From Neolewinella antarctica (GTDB taxonomy: Bacteria > Bacteroidota > Bacteroidia > Chitinophagales > Saprospiraceae), in the NCBI RefSeq assembly GCF_011927835.1, contig NZ_JAATJH010000008.1, positions 89,384-153,383 on the forward strand: a DNA stretch of 64,000 nt. The letters are read 5' to 3'. How positions within the stretch are numbered: position 1 is the stretch's first letter; each line of letters opens with the position of its first letter. Position numbers and translations under genes: made by a program. Below are positions 33,716 through 43,656 of the stretch, one piece after another. The notes beneath the pieces were generated by a model. That model saw only the letters and a list, made by a program, of their open reading frames with translations, searched no databases and was not told where the DNA came from.

Positions 33716-34669
33716 TTACCGCCGCCACAAACTGTCCAGGAACCACTCTTTTTCGTCCTCGAAGTTCTTTACGAAATGAAACCCAGAGTCCTCCGCTAAC
33801 TGTTTGATTTCGCTCCGGCTGTATTTCTGACTAATTTCTACCCCGATGGCTTCGAAGGGCTCGAACTCGATTGTCTCTTCCAGGTCGGCAATCTTTACGG
33901 TTTGCCGGCCCTGCGCGACGATGAAACTACGCGCGGCGCCACTTATCGGGTCGTAAGTTTCCCAGTGTTGCCAGTTCTTGAGGTCGAAGTCCGCCCCCAG
34001 TTCCCGGTTGATGCGGGCCAATAGGTTTAGGTTAAAGGCGGCCGTGTGACCGGTCTGATCATTATAGGCGGCCAGAACCTTGGCGGGCGATTTTTTGAGA
34101 TCGAATCCCGTCAGCAGGAGATCGCCCGGGCGCATAAATTTTCCCACCCGCTGCAAGAAGACGGCAGCGTCTTCGGGAGAGAAGTTGCCTACGTTAGCCC
34201 CCGGAAAAAGCACCAGGCGACGTCTTCCGGACCGCCCCGAGCCAATGCGGTCAAGGGCGGCGAAGTAGTCACCCTGAACGGGCAAAAAGGGCAGCAGCGG
34301 CCAGCGGCGAGTGATCAGGTCCCCCAGAATATCAATGGCGTGGGCGCTGATGTCGATCGGGCGATAGGCAAACTCCGCCCGTGCGGCGATGAAGTGCTCG
34401 ATGAGGTGCTGGGTCTTGGAGCCGTCGCCGGCCCCCAGCTCGATCAGGTCGAAAGGTTGGCCTTCCAGCAGGGCGTGCAGCTCGGGCGCGCACTTTTGGA
34501 AGATCTCGCGCTCGCAATCCGTCAGGTAATATTCCGGCATGGCCATGATTTCCCGAAAAAGCTCGTCGCCCCTTTCGTCGTAGAACCACTTGCTGGAAAG
34601 CTGCTTCGGCCGGGCGCGCAGTCCGGATATGATCTCTTTGGCGAAAATGGGTTGTTCCAGGTTACTCAT
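33716..34669 (-). CDS. egtD: L-histidine N-alpha-methyltransferase EgtD
   Basis: This 317-residue SAM-dependent enzyme trimethylates histidine to hercynine, the first step of ergothioneine synthesis. It shows the EgtD pattern LRARPKQLSSKWFYDERGDELFREI, the SAM motif DLIELGAGDGSKT, YRPIDISAHAIDIL, LVLFPGANVGNFSPEDA and the C-terminal EIEFEPFEAIGVEISQKYS-type region. It lies 38 nt after egtB in the same orientation and probably shares its transcript. Confidence 0.95.
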   Translation of the reverse strand: MSNLEQPIFAKEIISGLRARPKQLSSKWFYDERGDELFREIMAMPEYYLTDCEREIFQKCAPELHALLEGQPFDLIELGAGDGSKTQHLIEHFIAARAEFAYRPIDISAHAIDILGDLITRRWPLLPFLPVQGDYFAALDRIGSGRSGRRRLVLFPGANVGNFSPEDAAVFLQRVGKFMRPGDLLLTGFDLKKSPAKVLAAYNDQTGHTAAFNLNLLARINRELGADFDLKNWQHWETYDPISGAARSFIVAQGRQTVKIADLEETIEFEPFEAIGVEISQKYSRSEIKQLAEDSGFHFVKNFEDEKEWFLDSLWRR

Positions 34670-34707
34670 CAGGTTATTTTTCGGTCAGCGGGCTAGTGGG
34701 GTCAAAT

Positions 34708-36045
34708 TTACGATAAGCCATCCCAAGCTAAGCGAATCCCCGTGAATTGCCAACGTTTGTCCGTCGGAAAAAAATTACGGTAGGTCGGTCGCGCGTGGCT
34801 CTGCGGCGTGGCGCAACTCCCACCCCGGAGCACCATTTGGTTAACCATAAACTTACCGTTGTACTCACCGAGCGCGCCCGCGGGCCGGGGGTAGCGGGGG
34901 TACGGTAAGTAGGCGGAATTGGTCCATTCCCAGGTGTCGCCGAGGAAGTTTTCCGTGGGGTCGTTTTGTCCCGATTTAATCGGGCGTGCGGGTTCGGGGT
35001 GAAAGGAGCCACGTTCTACCCAGTTCTGCCGGGCGCTGACGGGCGCGCCGTGCATCCGTTGGGCTACTTCCCACTCGAATTCGGTGGGTAATCGGGCACC
35101 GGCCCACCGAGCGTAAGCGTCGGCTTCGTACCAGCTAACGTGCGTAACGGGTAGGTCAGCTCGGAGACCCCGTAAGCCGCCGTCCAGTAAATACTCACAC
35201 CACGACTCATTCTTTTTTACCCAGTAGAGCGGGGCCTTTACGTCTAAGTTCCGCGCCCACTCGATGCCTTCCATCTGCCAAAACTCAAACCGTTCGTAGC
35301 CACCGTCTTCCATGAAGGCCAGATACTCTCCGTTGGTGACCGTCCGGGAAGCGATGCGAAAGTCTTCCAGCAACACCCGGTGAGCACCCCGCTCGTTGTC
35401 CCAGTGGAAGTCGTCGCCCCGGTGGCCGATCTCGTAAATACCTTCCGGGACGGGAAGCTGCCTTGTTACCGTCGATCCAGTAAGCACTGCACTCCCGGTC
35501 CCGATAGCTATCGGGACCGCGCCCGCGTTCGTATTCTTACGCTTTTGATACACGGGATAGTAAGGATTCGTACCAAGGATGTACTTGATGTCCGTCAGCA
35601 GCAGTTCCTGGTGTTGCTGTTCGTGGTTCAGCCCCAACTCCACTAACGATTCGATTTCAGCTAGGTCCTGATGGGTGCTGGCGAGCAGACGCGCTATTTT
35701 TTTATCGACGTGCTGGCGGTATTCGAGCACCCGACTCAGCGCCGGACGCGTCATGTTTCCGCGGCTCGAGCGCGTAATTCGCGGCCCCTGGCTTTCGTAA
35801 TAACTGTTGAAAAACCAGTTTAGCCGCTCGTCGAAACGCGAATAGCCTTCCACAAACTCCGCCAGAATGAAATTCTCGAAGAACCAAGAACTGTGGCCCA
35901 GGTGCCACTTTGGCGGGCTGACGTCCGGGTGCGGCTGGACGACGTAGTCTTCCGGTTCCAGCGGCGCACAAAGCGCCAGCGACTGGTCACGAACGAACGT
36001 AAAATGCTCGGCCAACACGTAGTCAGCCGTTGGTCGTTTGGTCAT
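34708..36045 (-). CDS. egtB: Ergothioneine biosynthesis iron enzyme EgtB
   Basis: This 445-residue protein joins an N-terminal DinB-like domain, with iron-ligand candidates His51 (WHLGHSSW) and His141/His145 (LNHEQQHQELLL), to a C-terminal formylglycine-generating-enzyme-like domain (HVSWYEADAYARWAGARLPTEFEWE, VLRGGSCATP). EgtB forms the C-S bond between hercynine and gamma-glutamylcysteine or cysteine. Residues 176-184 (AVPIAIGTG) are encoded by a 24-bp perfect palindrome in a linker between the two domains. The gene lies 5 nt downstream of the DUF427 gene and 38 nt upstream of egtD. EgtC and EgtE are not in the window. Confidence 0.93.
   Translation of the reverse strand: MTKRPTADYVLAEHFTFVRDQSLALCAPLEPEDYVVQPHPDVSPPKWHLGHSSWFFENFILAEFVEGYSRFDERLNWFFNSYYESQGPRITRSSRGNMTRPALSRVLEYRQHVDKKIARLLASTHQDLAEIESLVELGLNHEQQHQELLLTDIKYILGTNPYYPVYQKRKNTNAGAVPIAIGTGSAVLTGSTVTRQLPVPEGIYEIGHRGDDFHWDNERGAHRVLLEDFRIASRTVTNGEYLAFMEDGGYERFEFWQMEGIEWARNLDVKAPLYWVKKNESWCEYLLDGGLRGLRADLPVTHVSWYEADAYARWAGARLPTEFEWEVAQRMHGAPVSARQNWVERGSFHPEPARPIKSGQNDPTENFLGDTWEWTNSAYLPYPRYPRPAGALGEYNGKFMVNQMVLRGGSCATPQSHARPTYRNFFPTDKRWQFTGIRLAWDGLS
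35496..35519. repeat. Palindrome D inserted in frame within egtB
   Basis: The core CCCGATAGCTATCGGG at 35500-35515 is extended to a perfect 24-bp palindrome and is the same core as in the intergenic copies at 26700-26715, 27019-27034 and 52306-52321. Here it is translated in the inter-domain linker of EgtB. Confidence 0.85.
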
Positions 36046-36050
36046 TTTAG

Positions 36051-36335
36051 CTATGCTTGACGGACCTTGACACCCTTCCAGAACGCAATGTGGCCGGCGA
36101 TTTTCTCTGCTTTGGGGTAAGGCTCGCGGTAAACCCAGGCCGCATCCGAGTTGACGTCCTCACCGACGACTACATCGTAGTAGCCGCAGTCTCCCTTCCA
36201 CCCGCAAAAGCTGGTGGTATCGCTGTGGCGTAGGTGGTCACCTTTCACGCTCGCCTCGGGGAAATAGTGGTTGCCTTCGACGATAACGGTCGTTTCGCTC
36301 TCCGCGATCACCGTTCCGTTCCAAATGGCCTGCAT
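36051..36335 (-). CDS. DUF427-family protein
   Basis: This is a 94-residue protein starting at the second of two adjacent ATGs (MQAIWNGTVIAESETTVIVEGNHYFPEASV). It has the DUF427 signature CGWKGDCGYYDVVVGEDVNSDAAWVYREPYPKAEKIAGHIAFWKGVKV. The family is widespread and small; its function is not established. Its position 5 nt upstream of egtB and in the same orientation suggests a shared transcript with the ergothioneine genes, and the pairing is worth attention. Confidence 0.82.
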   Translation of the reverse strand: MQAIWNGTVIAESETTVIVEGNHYFPEASVKGDHLRHSDTTSFCGWKGDCGYYDVVVGEDVNSDAAWVYREPYPKAEKIAGHIAFWKGVKVRQA

Positions 36336-36565
36336 CATGGTTGATTTGTTTTGGGGCTTGGATAACGCAGGTAAGGAAATTTTGGTTGTGGCGCGGGCGG
36401 TGGCGATTCTGGTAGTTGGTAAGTGCCCCGTTGGCGATTTCCTCTCGTGGCAAATCATACCACTCTTCACCCGGCCGACGGAATCCGTAAATTACCCAAC
36501 GCACGAAGCCCAACCGTAGAGTACGATTGGGCTGCGTGCACCAAAAAAGATTGGAAGGGCGCTGC

Positions 36566-36916
36566 TTACTTAACGCGGCGCTCCTTGATGCGTGCCTTCT
36601 TACCAACGCGGTCCCGTAGGTAAAACAAGCGGCTGCGGCGGACTTTACCGTTCTTGACGATCTTGACCGTGTCGATGCTCGGGGACATCAGCGGGAAAAT
36701 ACGCTCGACGCCGATCCCGTTGGAGATCTTACGGACGGTAAAGGTCTTCGTGGAGCCTTCGCCCTTAATTTGGATCACGTCACCACGGAACTGCTGGATA
36801 CGGGACTTTTCTCCCTCCGTAATACGGTAGTCGACAATAACGGTGTCTCCGGAGCGGAAGGGCGGAAACTCCGTCTTCTTGCTCATCTGTTCGTGAATAA
36901 AGGAAATGGCGTCCAT
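36566..36916 (-). CDS. rplS: 50S ribosomal protein bL19
   Basis: This is a 116-residue protein from the ATG at 36916; the long upstream frame is not coding. The sequence has the L19 core [97 protein letters not shown]. The protein sits at the subunit interface. It is separate from trmD, which is 32 kb away in this window. Confidence 0.98.
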   Translation of the reverse strand: MDAISFIHEQMSKKTEFPPFRSGDTVIVDYRITEGEKSRIQQFRGDVIQIKGEGSTKTFTVRKISNGIGVERIFPLMSPSIDTVKIVKNGKVRRSRLFYLRDRVGKKARIKERRVK

Positions 36917-37365
36917 GGCGGATTGATTTTCTGGTAGTCGCTTTTTGCGGGGTGCAAAGGTACATACTTCCTTTTTGGTGAACAACAGCGGCGGCGGAAA
37001 TCTTTTGCCGGTGGGACCACCACCTGTCCCGTCGTTACCTTTCGTGGGTTCAGCGTACTGGTTTTCAACACAAAAGGCACAAAAAAGAAAAGGAAGCACG
37101 TAAAGCAGGCCGCTGCTGATGAAAGACAACAAAACAAACCAGCAACGTCAACTCTTAACAATACATCACGCAATGCACTTTGTGCTTTTAGTTTTCTTAT
37201 GTGTCTTATGTGTCTTGTGTGTCGAAAACGTTTGAGTTGGGTGCGCTTTTTATTTTTTGATCCATCCGCTTACGCAAGTAAACCCAAAAGCTCCGACCAA
37301 CCAGCACGATACAGGACAGTGCCCGCCGCACCACGCATTATCTTACCCTCCGAAATCTTTGACTC
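36917..37365. other. Intergenic region between rplS and lutB with family C repeats
   Basis: About 450 nt contain no gene. A plus-strand family C copy lies at 37068-37100 and an opposite-facing T/G-rich array with repeated TTATGTGTC units at 37174-37223. AATCTTTG at 37354-37361 is one base from TAnnTTTG and ends only 4 nt before the lutB ATG. Confidence 0.5.
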
Positions 37366-38736
37366 ATGCAAAACCACGCCTCCCGCGCCGCCACCTTTTT
37401 GAAAGACGATGCCCGCACCGACTGGCACAACAACACATTGTGGCACGTGCGCTCCAAGCGTGACAAGCTCGTCCACGGCATTCCCGAATGGGAAAGCATC
37501 CGCCAACTCGGCTCCGACATCAAGGATAACGTGCTGAGTAACCTCGATACTTATTTGGAACAATTCGTCGCGAAGGCGGAGGCCAACGGCGTGATCGTCC
37601 ACTGGGCGGTGGATGCTAAGGAACACAACGAGATCGTCCACGGCATCTTGGCCCGGCACAAGGTCGACAAGATCGTGAAGTCAAAATCCATGCTGACCGA
37701 AGAGTGCCACCTGAACGAGCACCTCGAGAAGCACGGTATCGAAGTCGTCGATACCGACCTCGGCGAGCGCATCATCCAGCTCAAAAAAGAACCACCCAGC
37801 CACATCGTCATGCCCGCCATCCACCTCAAGAAAGAGGAAATCGGCGAGCTTTTTCACGAGCATCTCGGTACCGAAAAGGGGGCCAGCGACCCCCAGTACC
37901 TCACCGAGGCCGCGCGGGGCCACCTACGGGAGAAGTTCCTTTCCGCCAAGGCCGCCATCACGGGTGTCAACTTTGCCGTAGCGGAGACGGGGGGCGTCGT
38001 CGTTTGCACCAACGAGGGCAACGCCGACATGGGCGTCCACCTCGCGCCCGTCCAGATTCACTGCATGGGCATCGAAAAGGTCATCCCCAGGGCGGAACAC
38101 CTGGCCGTCTTTACGCGCTTGCTGGGCCGTAGCGCGACGGGCCAGCCCATCACTATCTATACTTCCCACCACCACCGCCCCAAGGTCGGCGGTGAGATGC
38201 ACATCGTGTTGGTCGACAACGGCCGCACGAAGCAGCTCGGTCGGGAAGATTTCCGCAACAGCCTCAAGTGCATCCGTTGTGGTGCCTGCATGAACACCTG
38301 CCCCATCTACCGGCGCAGCGGTGGCCACTCTTACGACCATACGATTCCCGGACCGATCGGTTCCATCCTCAGCCCGGGCAAGGATTTGAAGAAGAACAAG
38401 GACCTACCCTTCGCCAGCACGCTGTGCGGCAGTTGCTCCGACGTCTGCCCGGTCAAGATCGATATCCACGAGCAGCTTTACAAGTGGCGGCAGATCGTCT
38501 CCGAAGAGGGCCACCTGGAGAACGTCAAGAGCATCCCGCTGGCCGGCGCCGGTGCGGTGCTGTCGCGCGGCGGGCTTTACAACTTCATGGGTAAGGCAGC
38601 CCGCACGGCGCTGAAAATTGCCCCGCGGGCGCTCATCTACAATCAGTTCAACGCCTGGGGTCAGAGCCGGGAGCTTCCGGAGGTGCCCAAGAATTCGTTC
38701 AAAGAATGGTACGCCAAGAACCGTAAGGACGCTTAG
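37366..38736 (+). CDS. lutB: Lactate utilisation iron-sulfur protein LutB
   Basis: This 456-residue protein has the LUD domain in its N-terminal 280 residues and two 4Fe-4S ferredoxin motifs, CIRCGACMNTCP from Cys302 and CGSCSDVCPVK from Cys354. LutB works with LutA and LutC to oxidise L-lactate to pyruvate. Only LutB and LutC are present here; a lutA gene is not adjacent. The 3' end is followed 7 nt later by a family B array, and lutC starts 146 nt downstream. Confidence 0.93.
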   Translation: MQNHASRAATFLKDDARTDWHNNTLWHVRSKRDKLVHGIPEWESIRQLGSDIKDNVLSNLDTYLEQFVAKAEANGVIVHWAVDAKEHNEIVHGILARHKVDKIVKSKSMLTEECHLNEHLEKHGIEVVDTDLGERIIQLKKEPPSHIVMPAIHLKKEEIGELFHEHLGTEKGASDPQYLTEAARGHLREKFLSAKAAITGVNFAVAETGGVVVCTNEGNADMGVHLAPVQIHCMGIEKVIPRAEHLAVFTRLLGRSATGQPITIYTSHHHRPKVGGEMHIVLVDNGRTKQLGREDFRNSLKCIRCGACMNTCPIYRRSGGHSYDHTIPGPIGSILSPGKDLKKNKDLPFASTLCGSCSDVCPVKIDIHEQLYKWRQIVSEEGHLENVKSIPLAGAGAVLSRGGLYNFMGKAARTALKIAPRALIYNQFNAWGQSRELPEVPKNSFKEWYAKNRKDA

Positions 38737-38743
38737 ACGCCGT

Positions 38744-38808
<65 letters not shown>

Positions 38809-38882
38809 AAGTAGTAGACTACGCCCCAACTCAGCGTTCTCATGGAACAATCCGTTGTGGTATTTACCAATTAACCCCTTCC

Positions 38883-39452
38883 ATGCCAACCGCCAAAGAA
38901 CACATCCTCGCCCGCGTCCGTGCCAATAAGCCCGCCGACCGTCCTCTCCCCGACATGCCTACTTACGACGCCGAGGTGGATTTGGACCTACCGCTGTTCA
39001 CCGAAGTCATCGGGGGGAGCAAAGGAAAAGTGATGGCGATGGAAGACCTGCCCGGCTACCTAGCCACTAATTTTCCGGACGCCAAGGTGATCGCTTCCAC
39101 CGTCCCGGAAATCCCCGGCAACATCGATCTGGCGGCGGTCAAAGACCCGCTGGAACTAGCGTTGGTCGATATTGCCGTGCTGCGCGGTCGCTTCGCGGTG
39201 GCGGAGAACGGAGCGATCTGGGTTACGGAGAAGGAGGCGGTTATCCGGGTGTTGCCGTTCATTACGCAGCACCTCGTGTTGGTGATCGACGGGGGTGTCG
39301 TACCCACGATGCACGAAGCGTACAAGAGCATCGACATCGCCGAAACTGGCTTCGGGGTATTCATCGCCGGGCCCAGTAAGACGGCGGACATCGAGCAAAG
39401 TCTCGTGATCGGCGCGCACGGTCCGCGGAGCCTCGGCGTGGTGTTTGTCTAG
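38883..39452 (+). CDS. lutC: Lactate utilisation protein LutC
   Basis: This 189-residue LUD-domain protein begins MPTAKEHILARVRANKPADRPLPDMPTYD and has the motif WVTEKEAVIRVLPFITQHLVLVIDGGVVPTMHEAYKSIDIAETGFGVFIAGPSKTADIEQSLVIGAHGPRSLGVVF. In the LutABC complex it is a partner of LutB. The gene follows lutB across the family B array and is probably cotranscribed. Confidence 0.92.
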   Translation: MPTAKEHILARVRANKPADRPLPDMPTYDAEVDLDLPLFTEVIGGSKGKVMAMEDLPGYLATNFPDAKVIASTVPEIPGNIDLAAVKDPLELALVDIAVLRGRFAVAENGAIWVTEKEAVIRVLPFITQHLVLVIDGGVVPTMHEAYKSIDIAETGFGVFIAGPSKTADIEQSLVIGAHGPRSLGVVFV

Positions 39453-39585
39453 CCCTCCACAGGATGAGTTGAGCTGACCAAAGGTTGTGTTTTGGGTTTA
39501 ATCCACTCCCGTTCTAGATAGCGCGTTGCAACTTGTATTCACTAGAAATGCCCCGGACCTTTGCCGTCCACCAATTCACTTGATC

Positions 39586-40062
39586 ATGGGCAAATATCAG
39601 TTGTTATCCGTTTTTCAGTACGCCATTTTGTTCTCTCTCCTCATCATCGGGGCGACTACCTACTTTGCGATAGATCAAGATAAGATGGCGCGGGCGCGGG
39701 TGCAAAGTGAAGGGAGTTACTGCGCTGTAGTCGATCCTACCGGCTCGACTGAGCTGGGCCGCCGGGGCAAGACTATTTGGAACGCGAATGTCTGCGGCTC
39801 CTGCCACAACAAGAACATGCGGGACGACGCGACCGGCCCCGCCCTCGGCGGCGTAGAATCCCGTTGGGCCGGCGAACCACGGGAACACTTATACCGCTGG
39901 GTCCGGCAGTCCCAGGCGCTCATTGAATCCGGAGAAAGCGCGCGCGCCGTCCAGGTTCATCGGGAGAACGACCGTGCGGTCATGGCCAACTACACCAACC
40001 TTACGGATGAAGACGTGGAAGCCCTACTGGCCTACATCTCGGACCAGTACGCCGCAAAGTAG
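39586..40062 (+). CDS. Membrane-anchored cytochrome c
   Basis: This is a 158-residue protein from the ATG at 39586 (MGKYQLLSVFQYAILFSLLIIGATTYF), with a membrane helix at residues 9-26. The haem-binding motif CGSCH is at residues 70-74. A downstream Met (AVMANYTNLTDEDVEALLAYI) is a candidate axial ligand. One c-type haem, probably on the periplasmic side. The partner oxidase or dehydrogenase is not adjacent. Confidence 0.88.
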   Translation: MGKYQLLSVFQYAILFSLLIIGATTYFAIDQDKMARARVQSEGSYCAVVDPTGSTELGRRGKTIWNANVCGSCHNKNMRDDATGPALGGVESRWAGEPREHLYRWVRQSQALIESGESARAVQVHRENDRAVMANYTNLTDEDVEALLAYISDQYAAK

Positions 40063-40109
40063 CTTTCCCGACGGGCGCTTTCCCCCCGGCTCCCCTTCCA
40101 ATCTACTTG

Positions 40110-40184
40110 GCACCCGCGACCGCGCCCAAAACTCTACCGCCTCTTTGCCTGCTGCCTACCCGCCTACCCACCTACCGCCTAATC
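40110..40184. repeat. Repeat family A and B side by side downstream of the cytochrome gene
   Basis: A family A 16-mer (GCACCCGCGACCGCGC) at 40110-40125 is followed by family B units (CTACCGCC, GCCTACCCGCCTACCCA, CCTACCGCCTAA) to 40184. The arrangement is the mirror image of that at 8041-8117, where the B units precede the A unit. Confidence 0.7.
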
Positions 40185-40253
40185 ACCTGGCATACTTATT
40201 GCACTCCACCCTCCCTTACCCCAAGCATTCCCTACCTTTAAGGCACCGCGCAG

Positions 40254-42674
40254 ATGAGCAACCCCAAGACGAAATTTACGATGAACAAACCCGGATTTAA
40301 CGAGAACGAAGACCAGGACCTGTTCCCCTTCATCGGCACTGACGACGGCGACGAGCAACTGGACGCCGGTGAATTACCCGACGTACTCCCCTACCTGGCC
40401 CTCCGTAATTCCGTGTTCTTCCCGACCATTGTCGCCCCGATTAACATTGGGCGGGAGCAGTCCACGAAAGCCATCCAGAAGGCGCACGCTTCCGCGAAGT
40501 ACGTAGCGATCTTTTCCCAACGGGAAGTGGCGACCGAAGACCCCAGTGAAGAAGACCTTTTTGAAATCGGTACGCTGGCCAAGATCATGAAGCTCGTCAA
40601 AATGCAGGACGGTAGCCTGACGGCCGTGCTGCGGGGCCGCCAGCGCATCCGGCGCAAGACGATGGCCGAAACAGACGGGTACCTCAGCGGCGAGGTTGAG
40701 CTACTAGATTACGAACTCCCCGAAGACCAGCTCACCTTCAAGGCCACCATGGACAGCGTCCGCGACCACGCCCGGCGGGCCATCGAACTGAGCCCCAACA
40801 TCCCCTCGGAGGCGCAGATGATGCTCGACAACATCGACAGCAGTAGCCATTTGCTAAATTTTATCGCCAGCAATATGGGGATCACCCTCGTCCAGAAGCA
40901 ATCTTTATTGGAGGAGCATTCACTCGCCCGGAAAGCCAGCATGGTGCTCGAAGCGCTGAGTAAAGAGCTGCAGGTACTAGAAATCCGTGAGCAAATCGAC
41001 ACCAAAGCTCGCGGCGACATCGAGGAACAGCAGCGGCAATACTTCCTGAACCAGCAGATGAAGGCCATCCAGGAAGAACTGGGTGACAACCCCAACAAGG
41101 AAGAAATAGAACGCCTGGACAAAGCGGCGGCAGACAAGGACTTCCCCGAAGAAGTCCGTAAAACCTTTACCCGCGAGATCGCTCGCCTACGACGGATGAA
41201 CCCACAGGCGGCGGAATTCAGCGTGCAGCTATCCTACTTGGAGATGTTGGTGGAATTACCCTGGAACGAATACAGCGCGGATAATTTCGACCTCAAGACC
41301 GTCACCAAGCAACTCGACGATGACCACTACGGGCTCGAAAAAGTTAAAGAACGCATCCTCTCCCACCTTGCGGTACTGAAGTTGAAGGGAGACATGAAGG
41401 CACCGATCTTACTACTCCTGGGCCCTCCCGGGGTCGGTAAAACGAGCCTGGGCAAATCCGTCGCCGAAGCACTGGGGCGTAAATACGTCCGCATGAGCCT
41501 GGGCGGATTGCACGACGAGAGTGAAATTCGCGGCCACCGGAAAACCTACATCGGGGCGATGCCGGGGCGGATCGTCCAGAGCCTCAAAAAGGTGGGCACG
41601 AACAACCCGGTCTTCATCCTCGACGAGATCGACAAGGTTGGTCAGAGCCACCGGGGCGACCCATCTTCAGCCCTACTGGAAGTACTCGACCCCGAGCAGA
41701 ACAGTACGTTCCACGACAACTACCTCGACGTGGACGTCGACCTGAGCAAGGTCATGTTCATCGCCACGGCCAACAACCTCAGCGCCATCCAGCCCGCGCT
41801 GCGCGACCGGATGGAGATCATCCAACTTTCCGGTTACTCCGAAGAAGAGAAGCTGGAGATCGCCAAAAGGCACCTGCTCCCCCGCCAGCGGACGGAACAC
41901 GGGCTGAAGACTAAGCAGATTAAAATTTCTCCCGCCACCGTAAAAGCCGTCATTAGCGGTTACACCCGGGAGAGTGGGGTGAGGAACCTCAACCGCCGAA
42001 TCGCGGGGCTGATGCGCTACGCCGCTAAGGAGATTGCCATGGAGGGCGCCACCGCGGTTTCCGTCAAGCCAGCCATGCTGGAAGACATCCTCGGCCCGGC
42101 GCCCGTCGAGCGCGAGCCCTATCGCGCCGGCAAACTGGCGGGGGTTGCGGTCGGATTGGCCTGGACGCAGGTAGGCGGAGAAATCCTTTACGTAGAAGCG
42201 AGCCTCAGCCCCGGCAAGGGCGGGTTGCAGCAAACGGGCAACCTGGGCAACGTCATGAAAGAAAGCGCCATCACGGCGCGGTCGTGGATTAAATCGAACG
42301 CCGAGAAACTGGGCATCGAACAGGAAACGATCAAAGCTCAGGATCTTCACGTCCACGTGCCGGAAGGCGCAACGCCGAAAGACGGCCCCAGCGCGGGCGT
42401 GACGATGCTTTCCGCAATGGTGAGTGCCTATACGGGCAGGCCGGTGAAGGCTTACCTGGCCATGTCGGGCGAGATCACGCTGCGTGGGCGGGTACTACCC
42501 GTCGGTGGCATCAAGGAGAAGCTCCTGGCCGCACGGCGGGCGGGGATGAAGCACATCCTGCTGAGTAAGTTGAACGAGAAAAACGTGCGGGAGATCGAGG
42601 AGCGATACCTGAAGGGACTGGCGATTACTTACGTGGATAATATGGACGAGGTGCTGACCTTTGCACTGGGTTGA
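40254..42674 (+). CDS. lon: ATP-dependent protease La (Lon)
   Basis: This 806-residue protease has an N-terminal LON substrate-binding domain (residues 40-235), an AAA module with Walker A GPPGVGKT at 390-397 and Walker [10 protein letters not shown], and a C-terminal serine-lysine protease with [11 protein letters not shown] (Ser713) and the catalytic Lys in [10 protein letters not shown]. It degrades damaged and regulatory proteins. A later ATG at 40281 is possible. A TACCTTTA -7-like box lies at 40233-40240. Confidence 0.97.
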   Translation: MSNPKTKFTMNKPGFNENEDQDLFPFIGTDDGDEQLDAGELPDVLPYLALRNSVFFPTIVAPINIGREQSTKAIQKAHASAKYVAIFSQREVATEDPSEEDLFEIGTLAKIMKLVKMQDGSLTAVLRGRQRIRRKTMAETDGYLSGEVELLDYELPEDQLTFKATMDSVRDHARRAIELSPNIPSEAQMMLDNIDSSSHLLNFIASNMGITLVQKQSLLEEHSLARKASMVLEALSKELQVLEIREQIDTKARGDIEEQQRQYFLNQQMKAIQEELGDNPNKEEIERLDKAAADKDFPEEVRKTFTREIARLRRMNPQAAEFSVQLSYLEMLVELPWNEYSADNFDLKTVTKQLDDDHYGLEKVKERILSHLAVLKLKGDMKAPILLLLGPPGVGKTSLGKSVAEALGRKYVRMSLGGLHDESEIRGHRKTYIGAMPGRIVQSLKKVGTNNPVFILDEIDKVGQSHRGDPSSALLEVLDPEQNSTFHDNYLDVDVDLSKVMFIATANNLSAIQPALRDRMEIIQLSGYSEEEKLEIAKRHLLPRQRTEHGLKTKQIKISPATVKAVISGYTRESGVRNLNRRIAGLMRYAAKEIAMEGATAVSVKPAMLEDILGPAPVEREPYRAGKLAGVAVGLAWTQVGGEILYVEASLSPGKGGLQQTGNLGNVMKESAITARSWIKSNAEKLGIEQETIKAQDLHVHVPEGATPKDGPSAGVTMLSAMVSAYTGRPVKAYLAMSGEITLRGRVLPVGGIKEKLLAARRAGMKHILLSKLNEKNVREIEERYLKGLAITYVDNMDEVLTFALG

Positions 42675-42852
42675 AGCAGTTTTCTTTGGCGGGAGCAACC
42701 CTGATTATTAACGTAAAATAGTGACGATCGATTTGCGATGGGTCCACCAGCGTTCATCAGCAAAAACGAACGAAAACGTTAACGGCTTTCTTACTTCCCA
42801 ACCAGTTGGGGTAGAAAAGCGTCCTTTGTAGTGGATTAACTCCCGAACCCCT

Positions 42853-43503
42853 ATGAGAAATTTCCTGCTCGGCCTCTTGCTACTCTGCTTTGCATCCGGC
42901 GTCAGCGCCCAAAAATACGTAGACCAGGACGGCGAAGAACTGGTGCAATTTACCGGGATGGTGCTGGACGGGGGTAACGAACGCCTCCTACCGATCCCCT
43001 ACACGACGGTGCTGATCAAGCGCGACGGGCGGGGTACTTACGCAAACTTGGAAGGTTTTTTCAGCATCGTAGCGCACAAAGGTGATACCATCGTCTTCAG
43101 CGCGTTGGGCTACGAAGAAGGCCGGTACGTCGTGCCGGATACGCTGGCGGACGATCGCTACAGCTACGTTCAGCTGCTGTACCAAAATAACATCGACTTA
43201 CCGACGGCCATCGTCTTCCCCTGGCCGAGCCGGGAACACTTCAAACTGGAGTTCCTCGCCATGGACGTAACGACCGAGCTACAGTCCATCGCCAGCGATA
43301 ACCTGAACGCGGAGACGCTCGAGCGCCTGCGGGAAACCATTCCCAATTCCGGGGTAGAAAACGGAAGTTATTACTTACGGCAACAGGCGCGGCAGACCTA
43401 CTACATCGGCCAGCAACCACCGATGAATATCTTTAGCCCGATCGCCTGGAAGCAGTTTTTTGATGGCTGGAAGCGGGGAGATTTTAAGAATAAGAAAGAC
43501 TAG
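42853..43503 (+). CDS. Secreted protein with carboxypeptidase-like regulatory domain
   Basis: This 216-residue protein has signal peptide MRNFLLGLLLLCFASGVSA followed by a carboxypeptidase-like beta-sandwich: FTGMVLDGGNERLLPIPYTTVLIKRDGRGTYANLEGFFSIVAHKGDTIVFSALGYEE. This domain normally heads TonB-dependent receptors, but here no beta-barrel follows. Similar stand-alone proteins are common in Bacteroidetes and are of unknown function. Its stop codon forms the start of a family B repeat. Confidence 0.75.
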   Translation: MRNFLLGLLLLCFASGVSAQKYVDQDGEELVQFTGMVLDGGNERLLPIPYTTVLIKRDGRGTYANLEGFFSIVAHKGDTIVFSALGYEEGRYVVPDTLADDRYSYVQLLYQNNIDLPTAIVFPWPSREHFKLEFLAMDVTTELQSIASDNLNAETLERLRETIPNSGVENGSYYLRQQARQTYYIGQQPPMNIFSPIAWKQFFDGWKRGDFKNKKD

Positions 43504-43536
43504 GCGGTAGGCTTGTAGGAAGTAGGCGGTAGGCCT
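43501..43536. repeat. Repeat family B units overlapping a stop codon
   Basis: TAGGCGGTAGGCTTGTAGGA and then AGTAGGCGGTAGGC begin with the TAG stop codon of the upstream gene. This is the same relationship as at the rpsR stop codon. Confidence 0.75.
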
Positions 43537-43656
43537 GCAGTTTCTGTGTTGGACGGTGGCTCTTGTGCTACTTTTGATTTGGTTGAAGGACTGTCTGGCG
43601 ACTGCCTCCAACCCCAGGCGGGGCAACTATCTTAACCGTCGCTCGTTTAACCATTT

